From positions 1,116,001 to 1,180,000 of the forward strand of contig NZ_CP095042.1 of the NCBI RefSeq assembly GCF_022919715.1: 64,000 bases of DNA, in the 5' to 3' direction. The DNA is from Agromyces sp. H17E-10. GTDB lineage: Bacteria; Actinomycetota; Actinomycetes; Actinomycetales; Microbacteriaceae. The notes beneath the pieces are model-generated. The model was given only the letters and a program-made list of their open reading frames with translations. It was not told the DNA's origin and ran no database searches. This document shows positions 25,824 through 37,500 of this stretch, in pieces; position 1 is the stretch's first letter; each line of letters starts with the position of its first letter. A program made the translations under genes and the position numbers.

Positions 25824-26225
25824 ATGGCGCTCGAGATGGACGTCAAGATCGAACTCATCCACGTGCCCGTCACCGACGTCGACCGCGCGAAGGCGTTCTA
25901 CGTCGACCAGTGCGGGTTCAACGCCGACCACGACCAGCGGGTCAGCGACACCCTGCGCTTCGTGCAGGTCACCCCGCCCGGCTCGGCGTGCTCGATCGCC
26001 TTCGGCGAGGGGCTCGGCGGCACGATCGAGCCCGGCCGGCTCGACGTGATCCAGGCCGTCATCCCCGATGCCGACGCCGCGCTCGCCCAGTTGCGCGCCG
26101 CCGGAGTCGACGCACAGGGCGTCGACGAGCAGGCCTGGGGCCGCTTCGTCACGTTCAGCGACCCCGACGGCAACCGGTGGACCCTGCAGCAGCTGCCCGC
26201 CTGGTCGCAGCAGGCCGCAGGCTGA
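25824..26225 (+). CDS. VOC family protein
   Basis: A 133-residue vicinal oxygen chelate protein, distinct from the one at 7292. It reads KIELIHVPVTDVDRAKAFYV near residue 7, then FVTFSDPDGNRWTLQQLP near 108, the two paired-motif ends of a glyoxalase-like domain with His and a possible acidic ligand. This subgroup is common and unassigned in actinobacteria. GGAGGAG precedes the ATG. Confidence 0.88.
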   Translation: MALEMDVKIELIHVPVTDVDRAKAFYVDQCGFNADHDQRVSDTLRFVQVTPPGSACSIAFGEGLGGTIEPGRLDVIQAVIPDADAALAQLRAAGVDAQGVDEQAWGRFVTFSDPDGNRWTLQQLPAWSQQAAG

Positions 26226-26287
26226 TCACGAGCACGGATGCTGCGGGCCGACGCCGCGCCCCCGGCATCCGGCTTCGCACCGACGGC

Positions 26288-26321
26288 GACGGCCCCCGCT
26301 CCCGGAGGAGCGAGGGCCGTC
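26288..26321. terminator. terminator of the monosaccharide ABC operon
   Basis: GACGGCCCCCGCTCC and GGAGCGAGGGCCGTC pair in 14 of 15 positions around CGGA, 25 nt beyond the chvE stop and between convergent genes. Confidence 0.8.
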
Positions 26322-26346
26322 GTCAGTGCGTCGTCGACGCGAGCGG

Positions 26347-27468
26347 TCAGCCCGCCTGGTTGACGATGTCGAGGAGGTTGGGGTTGTTCTTGTAGGCCTC
26401 CGCGGCGTTCTCCTTGGTCACGATGACCGGGTCGAGCAGGTACGCCGGAACGACCTTCACGCCGTTGTCGTACTGCTCGGTGTCGTTGACGTCGACCTCT
26501 TCGCCCGCCTGGAGCTGCTTGATCATGTTGATCGTCTGCTCCACGAGGAGGGTCGTGTCCTTGTTGATGGTCGAGTACTGCTCACCGGCCATGATCGACT
26601 TCACCGACTCGACCTCGGAGTCCTGACCCGTGACGGTCACCTTCGAGATGTCCTTGCCGGCCTGCTTGATCGAGGTGATGATCGCGCGGGCGAGGTTGTC
26701 GTTCGGCGAGAGCACGCCGTCGACGTTCGCCGAGGCGTAGTTCGCGGCGAGCAGCGAGTCCATGCGGCTCTGCGCGTTCTCGGCCTCCCAGCCCTGCGTC
26801 GCGGTCTGCGCGATGTCGGTCTGGCCCGAGGTCACCACGAGGGTGCCGTCGTCGATCTTCGGCTGGAGCACGTCCATCGCACCGTTGAAGAACACGGCCG
26901 AGTTCGCGTCGTCGGGCGAGCCGCTGAAGAGCTCGATGTTGTACGGCGCGTCGTGGCCCGCGCGCTTGGCGAGACCGTCGAGCAGCGCCTGGCCCTGCAG
27001 CTGGCCGACCTTGAAGTTGTCGAACGCGACGTAGTAGTCGACGTTCGGCGTGTTCTCGATGAGCCGGTCGTAGGCGATGATCTTCACGCCCGCGTCGGCG
27101 GCCTGCTGCAGCTGCGTGCCGAGCTGCTTGCCGTCCTTCGCGCCGATGACGATGACCTTCGCGCCGTTCGTGACCATCGACGAGATCTGGTTCTGCTGCT
27201 CGGCGACGGTGTTCGAGGCCGGTGCGTACTGCACGTCGCCCTTGAAGCCGGCCTCCTTCAGGCCGTCCTCGAAGAGACCGCCCGCGAGCACCCAGTTCTC
27301 ACTGGTCTTGTCGGGCAGGGCCACGCCGATGGTCGAGTCGGCCGCGAAACCGGCCGAGGTGGTCTCGTCGCCGCCGCCCGACGAACCGCCGCGGTCGCCG
27401 GAGCAACCCGTCAGCGCGAGCGCTGCGATCGCGGCCACTGCGGTGGCTGCGAGAGTGAGCTTCTTCAT
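26347..27468 (-). CDS. chvE: multiple monosaccharide ABC transporter, substrate-binding lipoprotein
   Basis: A 373-residue periplasmic-type sugar-binding lipoprotein of the ChvE group. The signal peptide ends in lipobox LTGC (Cys near 22), followed by a Gly/Ser-rich linker. The mature part has IGVALPDKTSENWVLAGGLF (near 47), VIGAKDGKQLG, IIAYDRLIENTPNVDYYVAF and DGVLSPNDNLARAIITS, matching ChvE-type aldose binders. It is the last gene after mmsA and mmsB, set apart by a 114-nt gap with a hairpin. Likely ligands are glucose, galactose, xylose or arabinose, but specificity cannot be read. Confidence 0.93.
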   Translation of the reverse strand: MKKLTLAATAVAAIAALALTGCSGDRGGSSGGGDETTSAGFAADSTIGVALPDKTSENWVLAGGLFEDGLKEAGFKGDVQYAPASNTVAEQQNQISSMVTNGAKVIVIGAKDGKQLGTQLQQAADAGVKIIAYDRLIENTPNVDYYVAFDNFKVGQLQGQALLDGLAKRAGHDAPYNIELFSGSPDDANSAVFFNGAMDVLQPKIDDGTLVVTSGQTDIAQTATQGWEAENAQSRMDSLLAANYASANVDGVLSPNDNLARAIITSIKQAGKDISKVTVTGQDSEVESVKSIMAGEQYSTINKDTTLLVEQTINMIKQLQAGEEVDVNDTEQYDNGVKVVPAYLLDPVIVTKENAAEAYKNNPNLLDIVNQAG

Positions 27469-27546
27469 TGATCAATCACTTTCTGGTTGGGATTTTCGGA
27501 CTTCTCTTGGAGGGGAAGGTCTGCGGGGTGGTGGTGAGGGGCCGAG

Positions 27547-27577
27547 GGGATGCGGCGACCGGGCGCCGCGGCATCCC
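27547..27577 (-). promoter_or_regulatory. intra-operon hairpin before chvE
   Basis: On the minus strand GGGATGC and GGCG pair with CGCC and GCATCCC, with a 3-nt bulge and a short loop, just after the mmsB stop and before chvE. It could be a partial terminator or an mRNA stability element. Confidence 0.5.
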
Positions 27578-27582
27578 GAGCG

Positions 27583-28937
27583 TCACCGCGGCAGGTCGGC
27601 CGGCTGCGACGACTCGTTCGACACGTTGGTGGGCGCGACGGCCGGGGGCTCGGTCGGGCCCTGCGACTCGAGCTTCGCCTTGCGGCGGTTCGACCAGATG
27701 CCGAAGATCGAGGCTCCGCCCTGGCGCTTCGACCAGACGTCGACCGCGACCGCGAGCAGCAGCACGAGGCCCTTGATGATCTGCACGACGTCGGCGCCGG
27801 CGCCGATGAGCTGCAGGCCGTTGTTGAGGAACGCCATCACGAGGCCACCGACGATCGACCCGATCACGGTGCCGATGCCGCCCGAGACGGCCGCGCCGCC
27901 GATGAACACGGCCGCGATCGCGTCGAGCTCCCAGCCGTTGCCGTCCTGCGGGCCGGAGGCCGTCGACCTAGCGACGAAGATCATGCCCGCGAGGGCTGCG
28001 AGCACCGACATGTTCATCATGACGAAGAAGTCGACGCGGCGGTCCTTCACGCCCGACAGGGTCGCGGCGAGGCGGTTGCCGCCGACCGCGTAGATGTGGC
28101 GGCCGAAGATCGTGTTGTTCGTGACGAACGAGTAGACGATCACGAGCACGACGAGGATGATGCCCGAGATCGGGAAGCTCGTGCCGGGACGGCCGGTCGC
28201 GAACAGCCAGGCCGCCCAGAGGATGACGCCCGCGAGCACGACGACCTTGACGACGCTGACCCAGACGGGCGCCATCTCGGAACCGAGCTTCTTCTGGGTG
28301 CTGCGAAGCCGGAACTCGTGCCAGACGATCCATGCGGCGCCGGCGAGGCCGAGCAGCATCGTGAGCACGTTGAAGTTCAGCGGCACGGCGAGCTCGGGCA
28401 GGTAGCCGGCCCCGATGAAGCTGAACTCCTGCGGCACGGGCGTCGTCGTCGACTGCCCGATGAACTGGTTGCCGCCTCGGAAGACGAGCATGCCGGCCAG
28501 CGTCACGATGAACGCCGGTACCCCGACGAAGGCGACCCAGAACCCCTGCCACGCGCCGATCGCGACGCCGACCGCGAGGCCGAGCAGGATCGCGGCCCAC
28601 CAGGGCAGGCCCCAGTCGTCCATCGACTTCGCCACGACGATGCCCGTGAAGGCCGCCACCGAGCCCACCGACAGGTCGATGTGGCCCATGATGATGACCA
28701 TCACCATGCCGATCGACAGGATCAGGATGTAGGAGTACTGGTTGACGACGTTGATGAGGTTCGTCGGCGAGAGCGTCAGCCCACCCGTCCAGATCTGGAA
28801 GATCACGATGATGACGATGAGGCTGCCGAGGATGCCGAACTGCCGCAGGCTCGACTGGCCGCCGCCGAACACCTTGCGGATGTCGGAGAGGCCGCCCTTC
28901 TTCTTCGGAGGGTTGCTCGCGGGAGTGCTCGCGGTGC

Positions 28938-28941
<4 letters not shown>
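27583..28941 (-). CDS. mmsB: multiple monosaccharide ABC transporter, permease
   Basis: A 452-residue inner-membrane permease of the sugar ABC (RbsC/XylH-like) type. After a Lys-rich cytoplasmic start (NPPKKKGG), about ten hydrophobic segments follow. The family segment [17 protein letters not shown] lies near 91, and [20 protein letters not shown] (near 308) is the cytoplasmic loop that contacts the ATPase. Residues ~420-452 form a polar tail. ATG overlaps the mmsA stop (ATGA), so expression is coupled. Confidence 0.95.
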
Positions 28942-30482
<1,541 letters not shown>

Positions 30483-30561
30483 CGGCGGCCTGCCGGTGCT
30501 GCGGTCATCGTCGACGGGTTCATCACGACCTCTGTGTCAGGTTCAAGGACTCGATGTGACG

Positions 30562-30579
30562 CGTGTGACCGTTCACATC
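30562..30579. promoter_or_regulatory. LacI-type operator upstream of mmsA
   Basis: CGTGTGACCGTTCACATC forms an imperfect 18-bp palindrome (GATGTGAACGGTCACACG on the other strand), with another GATGTGA half-site starting at 30553. The same design occurs near the regulator's own start at 31751-31768. Confidence 0.72.
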
Positions 30580-30656
30580 GAGACCTATGGTGCATCCGAG
30601 AACGTCGCGTGTCAAGCGGGGCCCCGGACTGGGGCCAGACTGTGATGAGACTGCGA

Positions 30657-31730
30657 TCAGAACGCGGTCGGCCGACCGGCGGCGCCGTCGGGAGTGCGGC
30701 CGCCGAACCGCGCCGCGGGCGCCTCGCCGGTGGAGCCGCGCACGACGAGCCGCGGCACCACCTGCTCGACCTCGAGCACCCGCTCGCCGTGCACCTGGTT
30801 GAGCAGCAGGGCCACGGCGCGACGGCCCGTCTCGCGGTAGTCCTGGTACACCGTCGTCAGCGGAGGCCAGACGTGCTGCGCGACGGGGATGTCGTCGAAC
30901 CCGACGACGCTGATGTCGCCGGGCACGTCGAGGCCCATGTCGCGCACGGCGTGCATGAACCCGATCGCCATCTGGTCGTTGGCCGCGAAGACGGCCGTGA
31001 AGTCGCGGTGCCGCAGCAGCTCGCGACCGGCGAAGTAGCCGAAGTCCGCACTCCAGTCGCCGAGGATCGGCGGACGCAGGTCGAGGTCGGCGTCGCCGAT
31101 CGCGTCGAGGAACCCGCGCATGCGCGCCTCGGCCTCGATCCAGTCCTGCGGCCCCGCGAGGTGCACGACGTCGCGGTGCCCGAGGTTGATGAGGTGCTGG
31201 GTCGCGCGGCGTGCGCCGGTCACCTGGTCGACCGAGAGCGCCAGGTGGTCGCTGCGCCCGGTCGACTGCAGGCTCACGAACGGCACGCCGACGGGCGAAG
31301 CCGCGAGCACCTCGAAGACCCGCACCTGCGGCGCGATCACGACGAGGCCCTCGATCGCCTGCAGCATGAGGTGCTCGAGCGCGTCGGCGATGCCCTCGGC
31401 CGACTGGTCGGCGATGTTCGCCGTGTTGACGTAGTACCCGTGCTCGCGGGCCGCGTCCTCGATCGCGGCGATGCTCGTCGCCGGCCCGTACTCGGTGCTC
31501 GTCGAGGCGAGCACGCCGATGGTGTGCGACCGGCTCGTGACGAGCGCTCGCGCGGCGCGGTTCGGCCGGTACTGCAGCGTCTCCATCGCGGCGAGCACTC
31601 GTTCGCGCGTCTCGGGCCGGATGCTCGGGTGATCGTTGAGCACCCGCGAGACGGTCTGGTGCGAGACCTCGGCCAGGCGCGCGACATCGCGGATGCTGGG
31701 CGCCCGCCCCTTGGGAGTCTCAGGATTCAC
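30657..31730 (-). CDS. LacI family transcriptional regulator (sugar transport)
   Basis: A 357-residue LacI-type repressor. The N-terminal HTH is SIRDVARLAEVSHQTVSRVL (near 12), with hinge PNRAARALVTSRSHTIGVLA. The effector domain contains VFAANDQMAIGFMHAV and DISVVGFDDIPVAQHVWPPL, typical sugar-binding segments. GTG start. GATGTGnnCGnnCACATC-like palindromes lie both near its own start and in front of mmsA, so it probably represses both. Short hairpin GGCCCC/GGGGCC at 30620-30636 may end its transcript. Confidence 0.94.
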   Translation of the reverse strand: MNPETPKGRAPSIRDVARLAEVSHQTVSRVLNDHPSIRPETRERVLAAMETLQYRPNRAARALVTSRSHTIGVLASTSTEYGPATSIAAIEDAAREHGYYVNTANIADQSAEGIADALEHLMLQAIEGLVVIAPQVRVFEVLAASPVGVPFVSLQSTGRSDHLALSVDQVTGARRATQHLINLGHRDVVHLAGPQDWIEAEARMRGFLDAIGDADLDLRPPILGDWSADFGYFAGRELLRHRDFTAVFAANDQMAIGFMHAVRDMGLDVPGDISVVGFDDIPVAQHVWPPLTTVYQDYRETGRRAVALLLNQVHGERVLEVEQVVPRLVVRGSTGEAPAARFGGRTPDGAAGRPTAF

Positions 31731-31750
31731 TGCCAGACCGTTCTGGAACC

Positions 31751-31768
31751 GATGTGCACGGTCACATC
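31751..31768. promoter_or_regulatory. LacI-type operator at the regulator gene
   Basis: GATGTGCACGGTCACATC: 6-bp arms GATGTG/CACATC around a CG-centred core, 21 nt before the LacI GTG. CATAAT (minus strand, near 31779) may be the -10 box, which would place the operator just downstream of it. Confidence 0.72.
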
Positions 31769-31817
31769 GAAGGTGATTCCATTATGCACACCCGACCCCG
31801 TCGCCGACAGGCGAATG

Positions 31818-31832
31818 ATGTGACAGTCACAT
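31818..31832. promoter_or_regulatory. third GATGTGAC-type palindrome
   Basis: ATGTGACAGTCACAT is a perfect 7-1-7 palindrome about 50 bp from the operator at 31751. Its centre spacing differs (odd instead of even), so it may bind the same repressor less well or a different protein. Confidence 0.5.
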
Positions 31833-31835
31833 GGC

Positions 31836-31869
31836 GGGGTCGAATCGAATCGATTTCGAGCGACCCCGC
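31836..31869. terminator. hairpin between MFS and LacI genes
   Basis: GCGGGGTCG and CGACCCCGC arms flank an 18-nt loop that itself contains CGAATCGATTTCG. A likely second terminator behind the MFS gene. Confidence 0.5.
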
Positions 31870-31870
31870 G

Positions 31871-31918
31871 CCGCGGCATCCCGGGCGCCGGCAGAAGCCT
31901 ATGAACGGGATGCCGCGG
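31871..31918 (-). terminator. terminator overlapping the 3' end of the MFS gene
   Basis: CCGCGGCATCCCG (31871-31883) and CGGGATGCCGCGG (31906-31918) pair perfectly. One arm encodes the last residues (AASRS) of the MFS protein, so the stop codon lies in the loop. Confidence 0.75.
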
Positions 31919-33320
31919 GCCGCACGCGTGACGCGAGCAGCAGTGCCACGACCGCGACGACGACGGTGACGGCGAAGTCGGGCGCGAAGCCCCCTGCGAC
32001 GAACGCGCTCGACACGAGCGCGGTGACGGCGAGCGCGACCGCAGCGCCGAGCGACTCGGCGATCGAGAGTGCGGCGCTGTTGAAGCCCTGCTCCGAGACC
32101 TTCGACTGGCCGAGCACCGACACCGAGTGCCGCGGGTACATGAAGCCCATCGCGCCGCCGGCGAGGGTCCAGGCGACGAACGCGATCGCGGGCGGCAGCG
32201 TGAACACCGCGACCGCGAGCACGACGACGAGCGCCGCGAGGAGACCCGCCGACCCGATGACGACCGCCCTCGCGTTCGACACGCGTTCGCCGAGGCGGCC
32301 CTGCAGCCACGACGCCACCGCCCAGCTGACGCCCGCGCCCGTAAGCACGGCGCCGGCGGCGCTCGCGCTGAAGTCGTAGTCCTCCATGAGCAGGTAGGGC
32401 AGGTAGATCTCGCTGCCGAAGAACGCGCCGGCGACAACGAAGCGCGAGAGTACGGTCGCGGGCAGCCCGCGGGCCGCGCGGAGGGTGCCGACCGGCAGCA
32501 GCGGACGCACGGCGACGACGACGAGCACGACCGCGACGGCGGCGACGACCCAGCGCCACGGGTCGCCGAACTCCTTCGCGAGCGAGACGCCGAGCGCGCC
32601 CACCGCGACGAGCACCGCCCAGCCGACGCGACCGAAGCTCCACGCGACCGCAGGGTCGCCCGCGATCTGGTCGCGCACGCGCAGCACCGGCGGCAGGATC
32701 ATCGCCGCGGCGGGCACGAGCAGCACGATCACGCCGAGGAACACCCAGTGCCAGCTCCACGTCTCGGCGACGAGTCCGGCGACGGCCGGGCCGACCATCG
32801 ACGGGATCACCCAAGCCGCCGCGAAGCCGGCGAACACGCGGGCGCGCAGCGCGTCGGGGTAGACCCGCGCCACGATCACGTACAGCGGCACGATGACCGC
32901 GGCACCCGAGAGGCCGTGCACGAAGCGGCCGACGATGAGGACGTTCATGTCGGTCGCCGTACCCGCGATGAGCAGGCCCACCACGAAGAGCCCGGCCGCC
33001 GTCACGAGCGACGGCAGCGGACCCGAGCGGTCGGTCCAGTTGCCCGCGATAACCATGCCGATGATGCCCGCGGCGAGCGGCACCGCGAAGGCGAGCGCGT
33101 AGAGCGCCTCGCCGTGCAGGTCGCTCGCGACGAGCGGCATGATCGTCGTGACCGCCATGGCCTCGAACGCCGCGAGGAAGATGAGCGCGAACATGCCGAT
33201 CGACAGCCAGCGGTAGGGCGGCGACAGGGGGCTGCGCGCGTCGACCGGTGCGCTCGTCGCGTGCTCGACCGCCGGGTTCGCATCGGTCGGCAGCTGGGTC
33301 TCGGCGGTCGGTTCACTCAC
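31899..33320 (-). CDS. MFS transporter (probable drug/metabolite exporter)
   Basis: A 473-residue major facilitator transporter. After a ~37-residue polar N-terminus there are about 14 hydrophobic segments. The family loop between helices 2 and 3 reads GNWTDRSGPLPSLV, and VGRFVHGLSGAAVIVPLY is the helix-4 region of drug/proton antiporters. GTG at 33320 follows TAGGCT (33333-33328) with a 7-nt gap, a leaderless arrangement. CTTGAnnTCAAG-like repeats just upstream may be an operator. The substrate is unknown. Though downstream of the GH92 regulator gene and in its direction, it has its own promoter. Confidence 0.9.
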   Translation of the reverse strand: MSEPTAETQLPTDANPAVEHATSAPVDARSPLSPPYRWLSIGMFALIFLAAFEAMAVTTIMPLVASDLHGEALYALAFAVPLAAGIIGMVIAGNWTDRSGPLPSLVTAAGLFVVGLLIAGTATDMNVLIVGRFVHGLSGAAVIVPLYVIVARVYPDALRARVFAGFAAAWVIPSMVGPAVAGLVAETWSWHWVFLGVIVLLVPAAAMILPPVLRVRDQIAGDPAVAWSFGRVGWAVLVAVGALGVSLAKEFGDPWRWVVAAVAVVLVVVAVRPLLPVGTLRAARGLPATVLSRFVVAGAFFGSEIYLPYLLMEDYDFSASAAGAVLTGAGVSWAVASWLQGRLGERVSNARAVVIGSAGLLAALVVVLAVAVFTLPPAIAFVAWTLAGGAMGFMYPRHSVSVLGQSKVSEQGFNSAALSIAESLGAAVALAVTALVSSAFVAGGFAPDFAVTVVVAVVALLLASRVRPAASRS

Positions 33321-33409
33321 CCGATCGAGCCTACGACCTCAAGGGCACTTGAACTCAAGCGCGCCCGCGGCATCCGGGCGACGGGACGGCGCTCGCAGGG
33401 AACCGCAGG

Positions 33410-34423
33410 TCACCAGCGCGACTGCGCCCGCACGATCAGCCGCATCGGCAGCGACGCGCGTTCGAGCGCGCTCGAACGGTCGTTGAGCCTCGCCATCGCG
33501 AACTGGGCGGCCCGCCGCCCGAGCGCGTCGACGTCGCCGGTGACGACCGTGATGCCCAGCACCCGCGCCCATTCGACGTCGTCGAAGCCGATCACGGCCG
33601 GGCGGTCGGCCCGCTCGCGGGTCGCGAGCTCCTCGACCGCGCCGAGCAGCACCCGGTTGTTGCCGGCGACGATCGCGGTCGGCGGCTCGGCGAGGGCGAG
33701 CAGGCTCGCGGTCGCCGCCCGCGCGGAGGCGACGTCGTGCGCGTCGGTGCGCAGCAGGCCCCGCCAGTCGGCACCCGCCTCGTCGAGCACGTCGCCCATG
33801 CCCGCCGAGCGCTGCACGAACGTGGGCAGCCAGCTGTAGTCGCCGATGAACGCGATGCGACGGTGGCCCGCGTCGCGCAGGTGCTCGGCGGCGAGCCGGC
33901 CGCCGGCCCGGTTGTCGAAGACGACCGAGTCGGCCTCGATGTGCTCGGCCGGGCGGTCGACGAACACGATCGGGATGCCCCGGGCCTGCAGCCGCGCGTA
34001 CTCGGCGTGGTCGGGCATGGCCGACACGACGATGAGCGCCTTCGTCTTGCGATCGGCGAGGTCCTGCACGGTGCGCCACTCCTGCTCGGCCGACTCGCGC
34101 GAGTTCGCGACGGCGAGGTGGATGCCGTGCGGACGCAGCTCGTCTTCGACGGCCTGGGCGAGCGCCGAGTAGAACGGGTTCGTGAAGTCGCCCGTGACGA
34201 GCCCGATGGAGTCGGCGAGGCGTCCGCTCGCGAGCAGGCTCGCTGCGGTGTTGCGCTGGTAGTCGAGCGCGCTCGCGGCGGCGAGGACGCGAGCGAGGGT
34301 CGCTTCGCTGACGTACGACTCGCCCGCGAGCGCACGCGACGCCGTCTTCAGGCTCACTCCCGCGCGCTCGGCGACCTGCGCGAGCGTCGCGCGTGCGACC
34401 GGCGGTCCGGCTGGTGTCTGCAT
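33410..34423 (-). CDS. LacI family transcriptional regulator (GH92-linked)
   Basis: A 337-residue LacI regulator. The HTH is TLAQVAERAGVSLKTASRAL (near 14), followed by YQRNTAASLLASGRLADSIG. The sugar-binding domain includes VTGDFTNPFYSALAQAVEDE, FIGDYSWLPTFVQRS, IVAGNNRVLLGAVEEL and VIGFDDVEWARVLG. ATG at 34423 with GGGAGGG upstream; longer in-frame starts run into the promoter. It is divergent from the large GH92 gene and is the obvious candidate for its control. Confidence 0.93.
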   Translation of the reverse strand: MQTPAGPPVARATLAQVAERAGVSLKTASRALAGESYVSEATLARVLAAASALDYQRNTAASLLASGRLADSIGLVTGDFTNPFYSALAQAVEDELRPHGIHLAVANSRESAEQEWRTVQDLADRKTKALIVVSAMPDHAEYARLQARGIPIVFVDRPAEHIEADSVVFDNRAGGRLAAEHLRDAGHRRIAFIGDYSWLPTFVQRSAGMGDVLDEAGADWRGLLRTDAHDVASARAATASLLALAEPPTAIVAGNNRVLLGAVEELATRERADRPAVIGFDDVEWARVLGITVVTGDVDALGRRAAQFAMARLNDRSSALERASLPMRLIVRAQSRW

Positions 34424-34547
34424 GGCCCTCCCTCGTGACCGGCGATCGGCCCATTCTCCACGGAATCCGCGCGTGCGCCGGACTGCGTCGGTCGGAGTCG
34501 TCGCGGGCTTCCGCACCGGACGGCAACCGTGGTACCGTCCAACATCG

Positions 34548-34565
34548 TATGACAGCGGTGTCATA
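34548..34565. promoter_or_regulatory. operator palindrome between LacI and GH92 genes
   Basis: TATGACAGCGGTGTCATA: perfect 7-bp arms around GCGG, 28 nt before the GH92 start. It fits a LacI-type operator for the divergent pair. Confidence 0.72.
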
Positions 34566-34592
34566 TCGCAGCGTAGCGACAAGGGAGCGACG

Positions 34593-37500
34593 GTGAAGCA
34601 CTTCAACCGGTCGGGCGGGGCCCGCCGAACGCGGGCGACCGCGACAGCAGTGATCACGATGGCGATGGCGGCGGCGGTCTTGACGCCGATCTCCGCGGCG
34701 GCCGCCCCGGGGGAGGTGACCTTCACGTCGTCCTTCGAGGCGGGCGACGCGGTGCCCGTGCTCACCGGCACCGGCGAGTCGGTCAACCTCACCGGCGACC
34801 GCAACGTGCCGGGCAGCCTGCTGCCGGAGGTGACCGCGATCACGGCGTCGGGCGAGAACCCGCCGAACGAGACCGCGGTCAAGCTGGCCGACGGCAACGC
34901 CGGATCGAAGTGGCTCATCTTCGCGTCGACCGGCTGGGCGCAGTACGAACTCGCCGCGCCGCATCCCATCGAGGCCTACACCCTCACCTCGGGCGACGAC
35001 GCCCCCGACCGCGACCCCCGCGACTTCCGCGTGCTCGGTTCCGACAACGGCACCGACTGGACCGTCGTCGACACGCGCAGCGGCGAGTCCTTCACCGGTC
35101 GCGGCCAGACGCGCACGTTCACGCTCGCCGCGCCGAGCGCCGCGTGCCGCTACTACCGGCTCGACATCACCGCGAACCACGCGGGCGGACTCATCCAGCT
35201 CGCCGGCTGGGAGCCGATCTCCGACGTCGACGCGGAACCCGTCGCCTCCGACCTCGCGCTCGAGGTCGACTCGGGCCCGACGAGCTCGTACACCGCGAAG
35301 ACGAACGTCGGCTTCTCGGGCACGCACGCCGTGCGGTACACCGGCAAGCACCTCGGCGCGGGCCCCGCCTCGTCCTCGACGGCGCTCTACACCGACCTCG
35401 ACATCGCCATCGAGGACGACAGCCGGCTCTCGTACACCGTCTTCCCCGTGCTCGACGCGGGGCAGACCTACGCGTCGACCTTCGTCGCCGTCGACCTCGT
35501 GCTCGACGACGGCACGACGCTCGCCGCGGCCGACCTGACCGACTCGTACGGCTACGGCGCAGACGCACGCTCGCAGGGACTCTCGAACGCGCTCTGGCCC
35601 GACCAGTGGAACAAGGTCACCGTCGACCTGGGCTCGCTCGCGGGCCGCACGGTCACCGGCGTCCTCCTCGACTACGACCACCCGGGCGACGGCGTCACCC
35701 GCATCGAGACGCCGGCCGCCGGCACGCCCGTGCTCGGCTGGATCGACGACCTCAGCATCGACGAGGCCGCCCCGCGCGACACCGGCGACGGGCTCGTCTC
35801 GTACGTCGACACGCGTCGCGGCACGAACTCGACCGGCGGGTTCTCGCGCGGCAACAACATCCCGGCGGTCGGCTGGCCGAACGGCTTCAACTTCATCACC
35901 CCGATGACGAACGCCGACAACACCGGCACGATCTACCAGTACCAGGGCGCGAACACGTCGCAGAACCTCCCCGCACTGGAGGGCATCGGCTTCTCGCACC
36001 AGCCGAGCATCTGGATGGGCGACCGCAACCAGCTGGCCGTGCTGCCCGCGGCGAGCGCGAACCCCACCTCGACGCTCGACGACCGGCGTCTCGAGTTCCA
36101 CCACGAGAACGAGGTCGCGCGGCCCGACGTGTACGGCGTGCAGTTCGACAACGGGATGACGACCGAGGTGACCGCGACCGACCACGGCGCGATCTACCGG
36201 TTCGGCTTCACCGGCGACCAGAGCTCGGTCATCGTCGACCAGCTCGTGAACTCGTCGAAGCTCACGATCACGGGCAACACGGTCAGCGGCTGGGTCGACG
36301 GCGGTTCGGGCTGGCCGGGGCGGACTCGCATGTTCGTCTACGGCACCTTCGACGCGCAGCCGACGAACGCCGGCCCGACGACCCGCGGCAACCGCAACGG
36401 CAGCGCCCGATTCGCCGCGTTCGACACCGCGGGCGACCGCACCGTCGAACTCCGCATCGCGTCGTCGTTCATCTCCCAGCAGCAGGCGCAGCGCAACCAC
36501 GAGCTCGAGCTCGCGGGCGTGTCCTTCGACGATGCCCACGCCGCTGTGCAGCAGGCTTGGAACGACCGGCTCGGCGTCATCCACGACGTCGAGGGGGCGA
36601 CCGACACCCAGCTCGTGACCCTGTACTCGAGCCTCTACCGGCTGAACCTCTACCCGAACTCGCAGTTCGAGAACGTCGGCACGGCGGGCGACCCCGAGTA
36701 CCGGTACGCGAGCCCCGTGTCGGCGACGACCGGTTCGGCGACCGACACCGCGACGAACGCGAAGCTCGTCGACGGCAAGATCTACGTCAACAACGGATTC
36801 TGGGACACCTACCGGACCGCATGGCCGCTCTACTCGCTGCTCTACCCCGACGTGACCGAGGAGCTCGTCGACGGCTTCGTGCAGCAGTACCGCGACGGCG
36901 GCTGGATCGCCCGCTGGTCCTCCCCCGGCTACGCCGACCTCATGACCGGCACGAGCTCCGACGTGGCCTTCGCCGAGGCGTACCTCGCCGGCGCGCTCGA
37001 CACCGACACCGCGCTCGAGGCGTACGACGCCGCCGTCAAGAACGCCACCGTGCTGCCCGTCTCGAACGCCGTCGGTCGCAAGGGCCTCGCGCAGTCGATC
37101 TTCCTCGGCTTCACCGAGGAGAGCACGCACGAGAGCGCCTCGTGGGGGCTCGAGGGCTTCATCAACGACTTCGGCATCGGTGAGATGGCGGCGGCACTCG
37201 CCGACGACCCGAACACCCCCGCCGACCGCGTCGACCGGCTCCGCGACGAGGCCGAGTACTTCCAGGCCCGCGCCCGGGACTTCGTGCAGATGTTCAACCC
37301 CGAGGCCGACACCTTCACCGCCCGCAACGCGGACGGCAGCTGGCCCGTCGGCGCCGACTTCGACCAGAAGGCCTGGGGCGGCGCGTTCACCGAGGCGAGC
37401 GCGAAGACCTTCGGCTTCCACGCACCGCACGACGTCGCGGGACTCGCCGCGCTCTACGGCGGGCGGCAGGGGCTGCTCGACCAGCTCGACGAGTTCCTCA

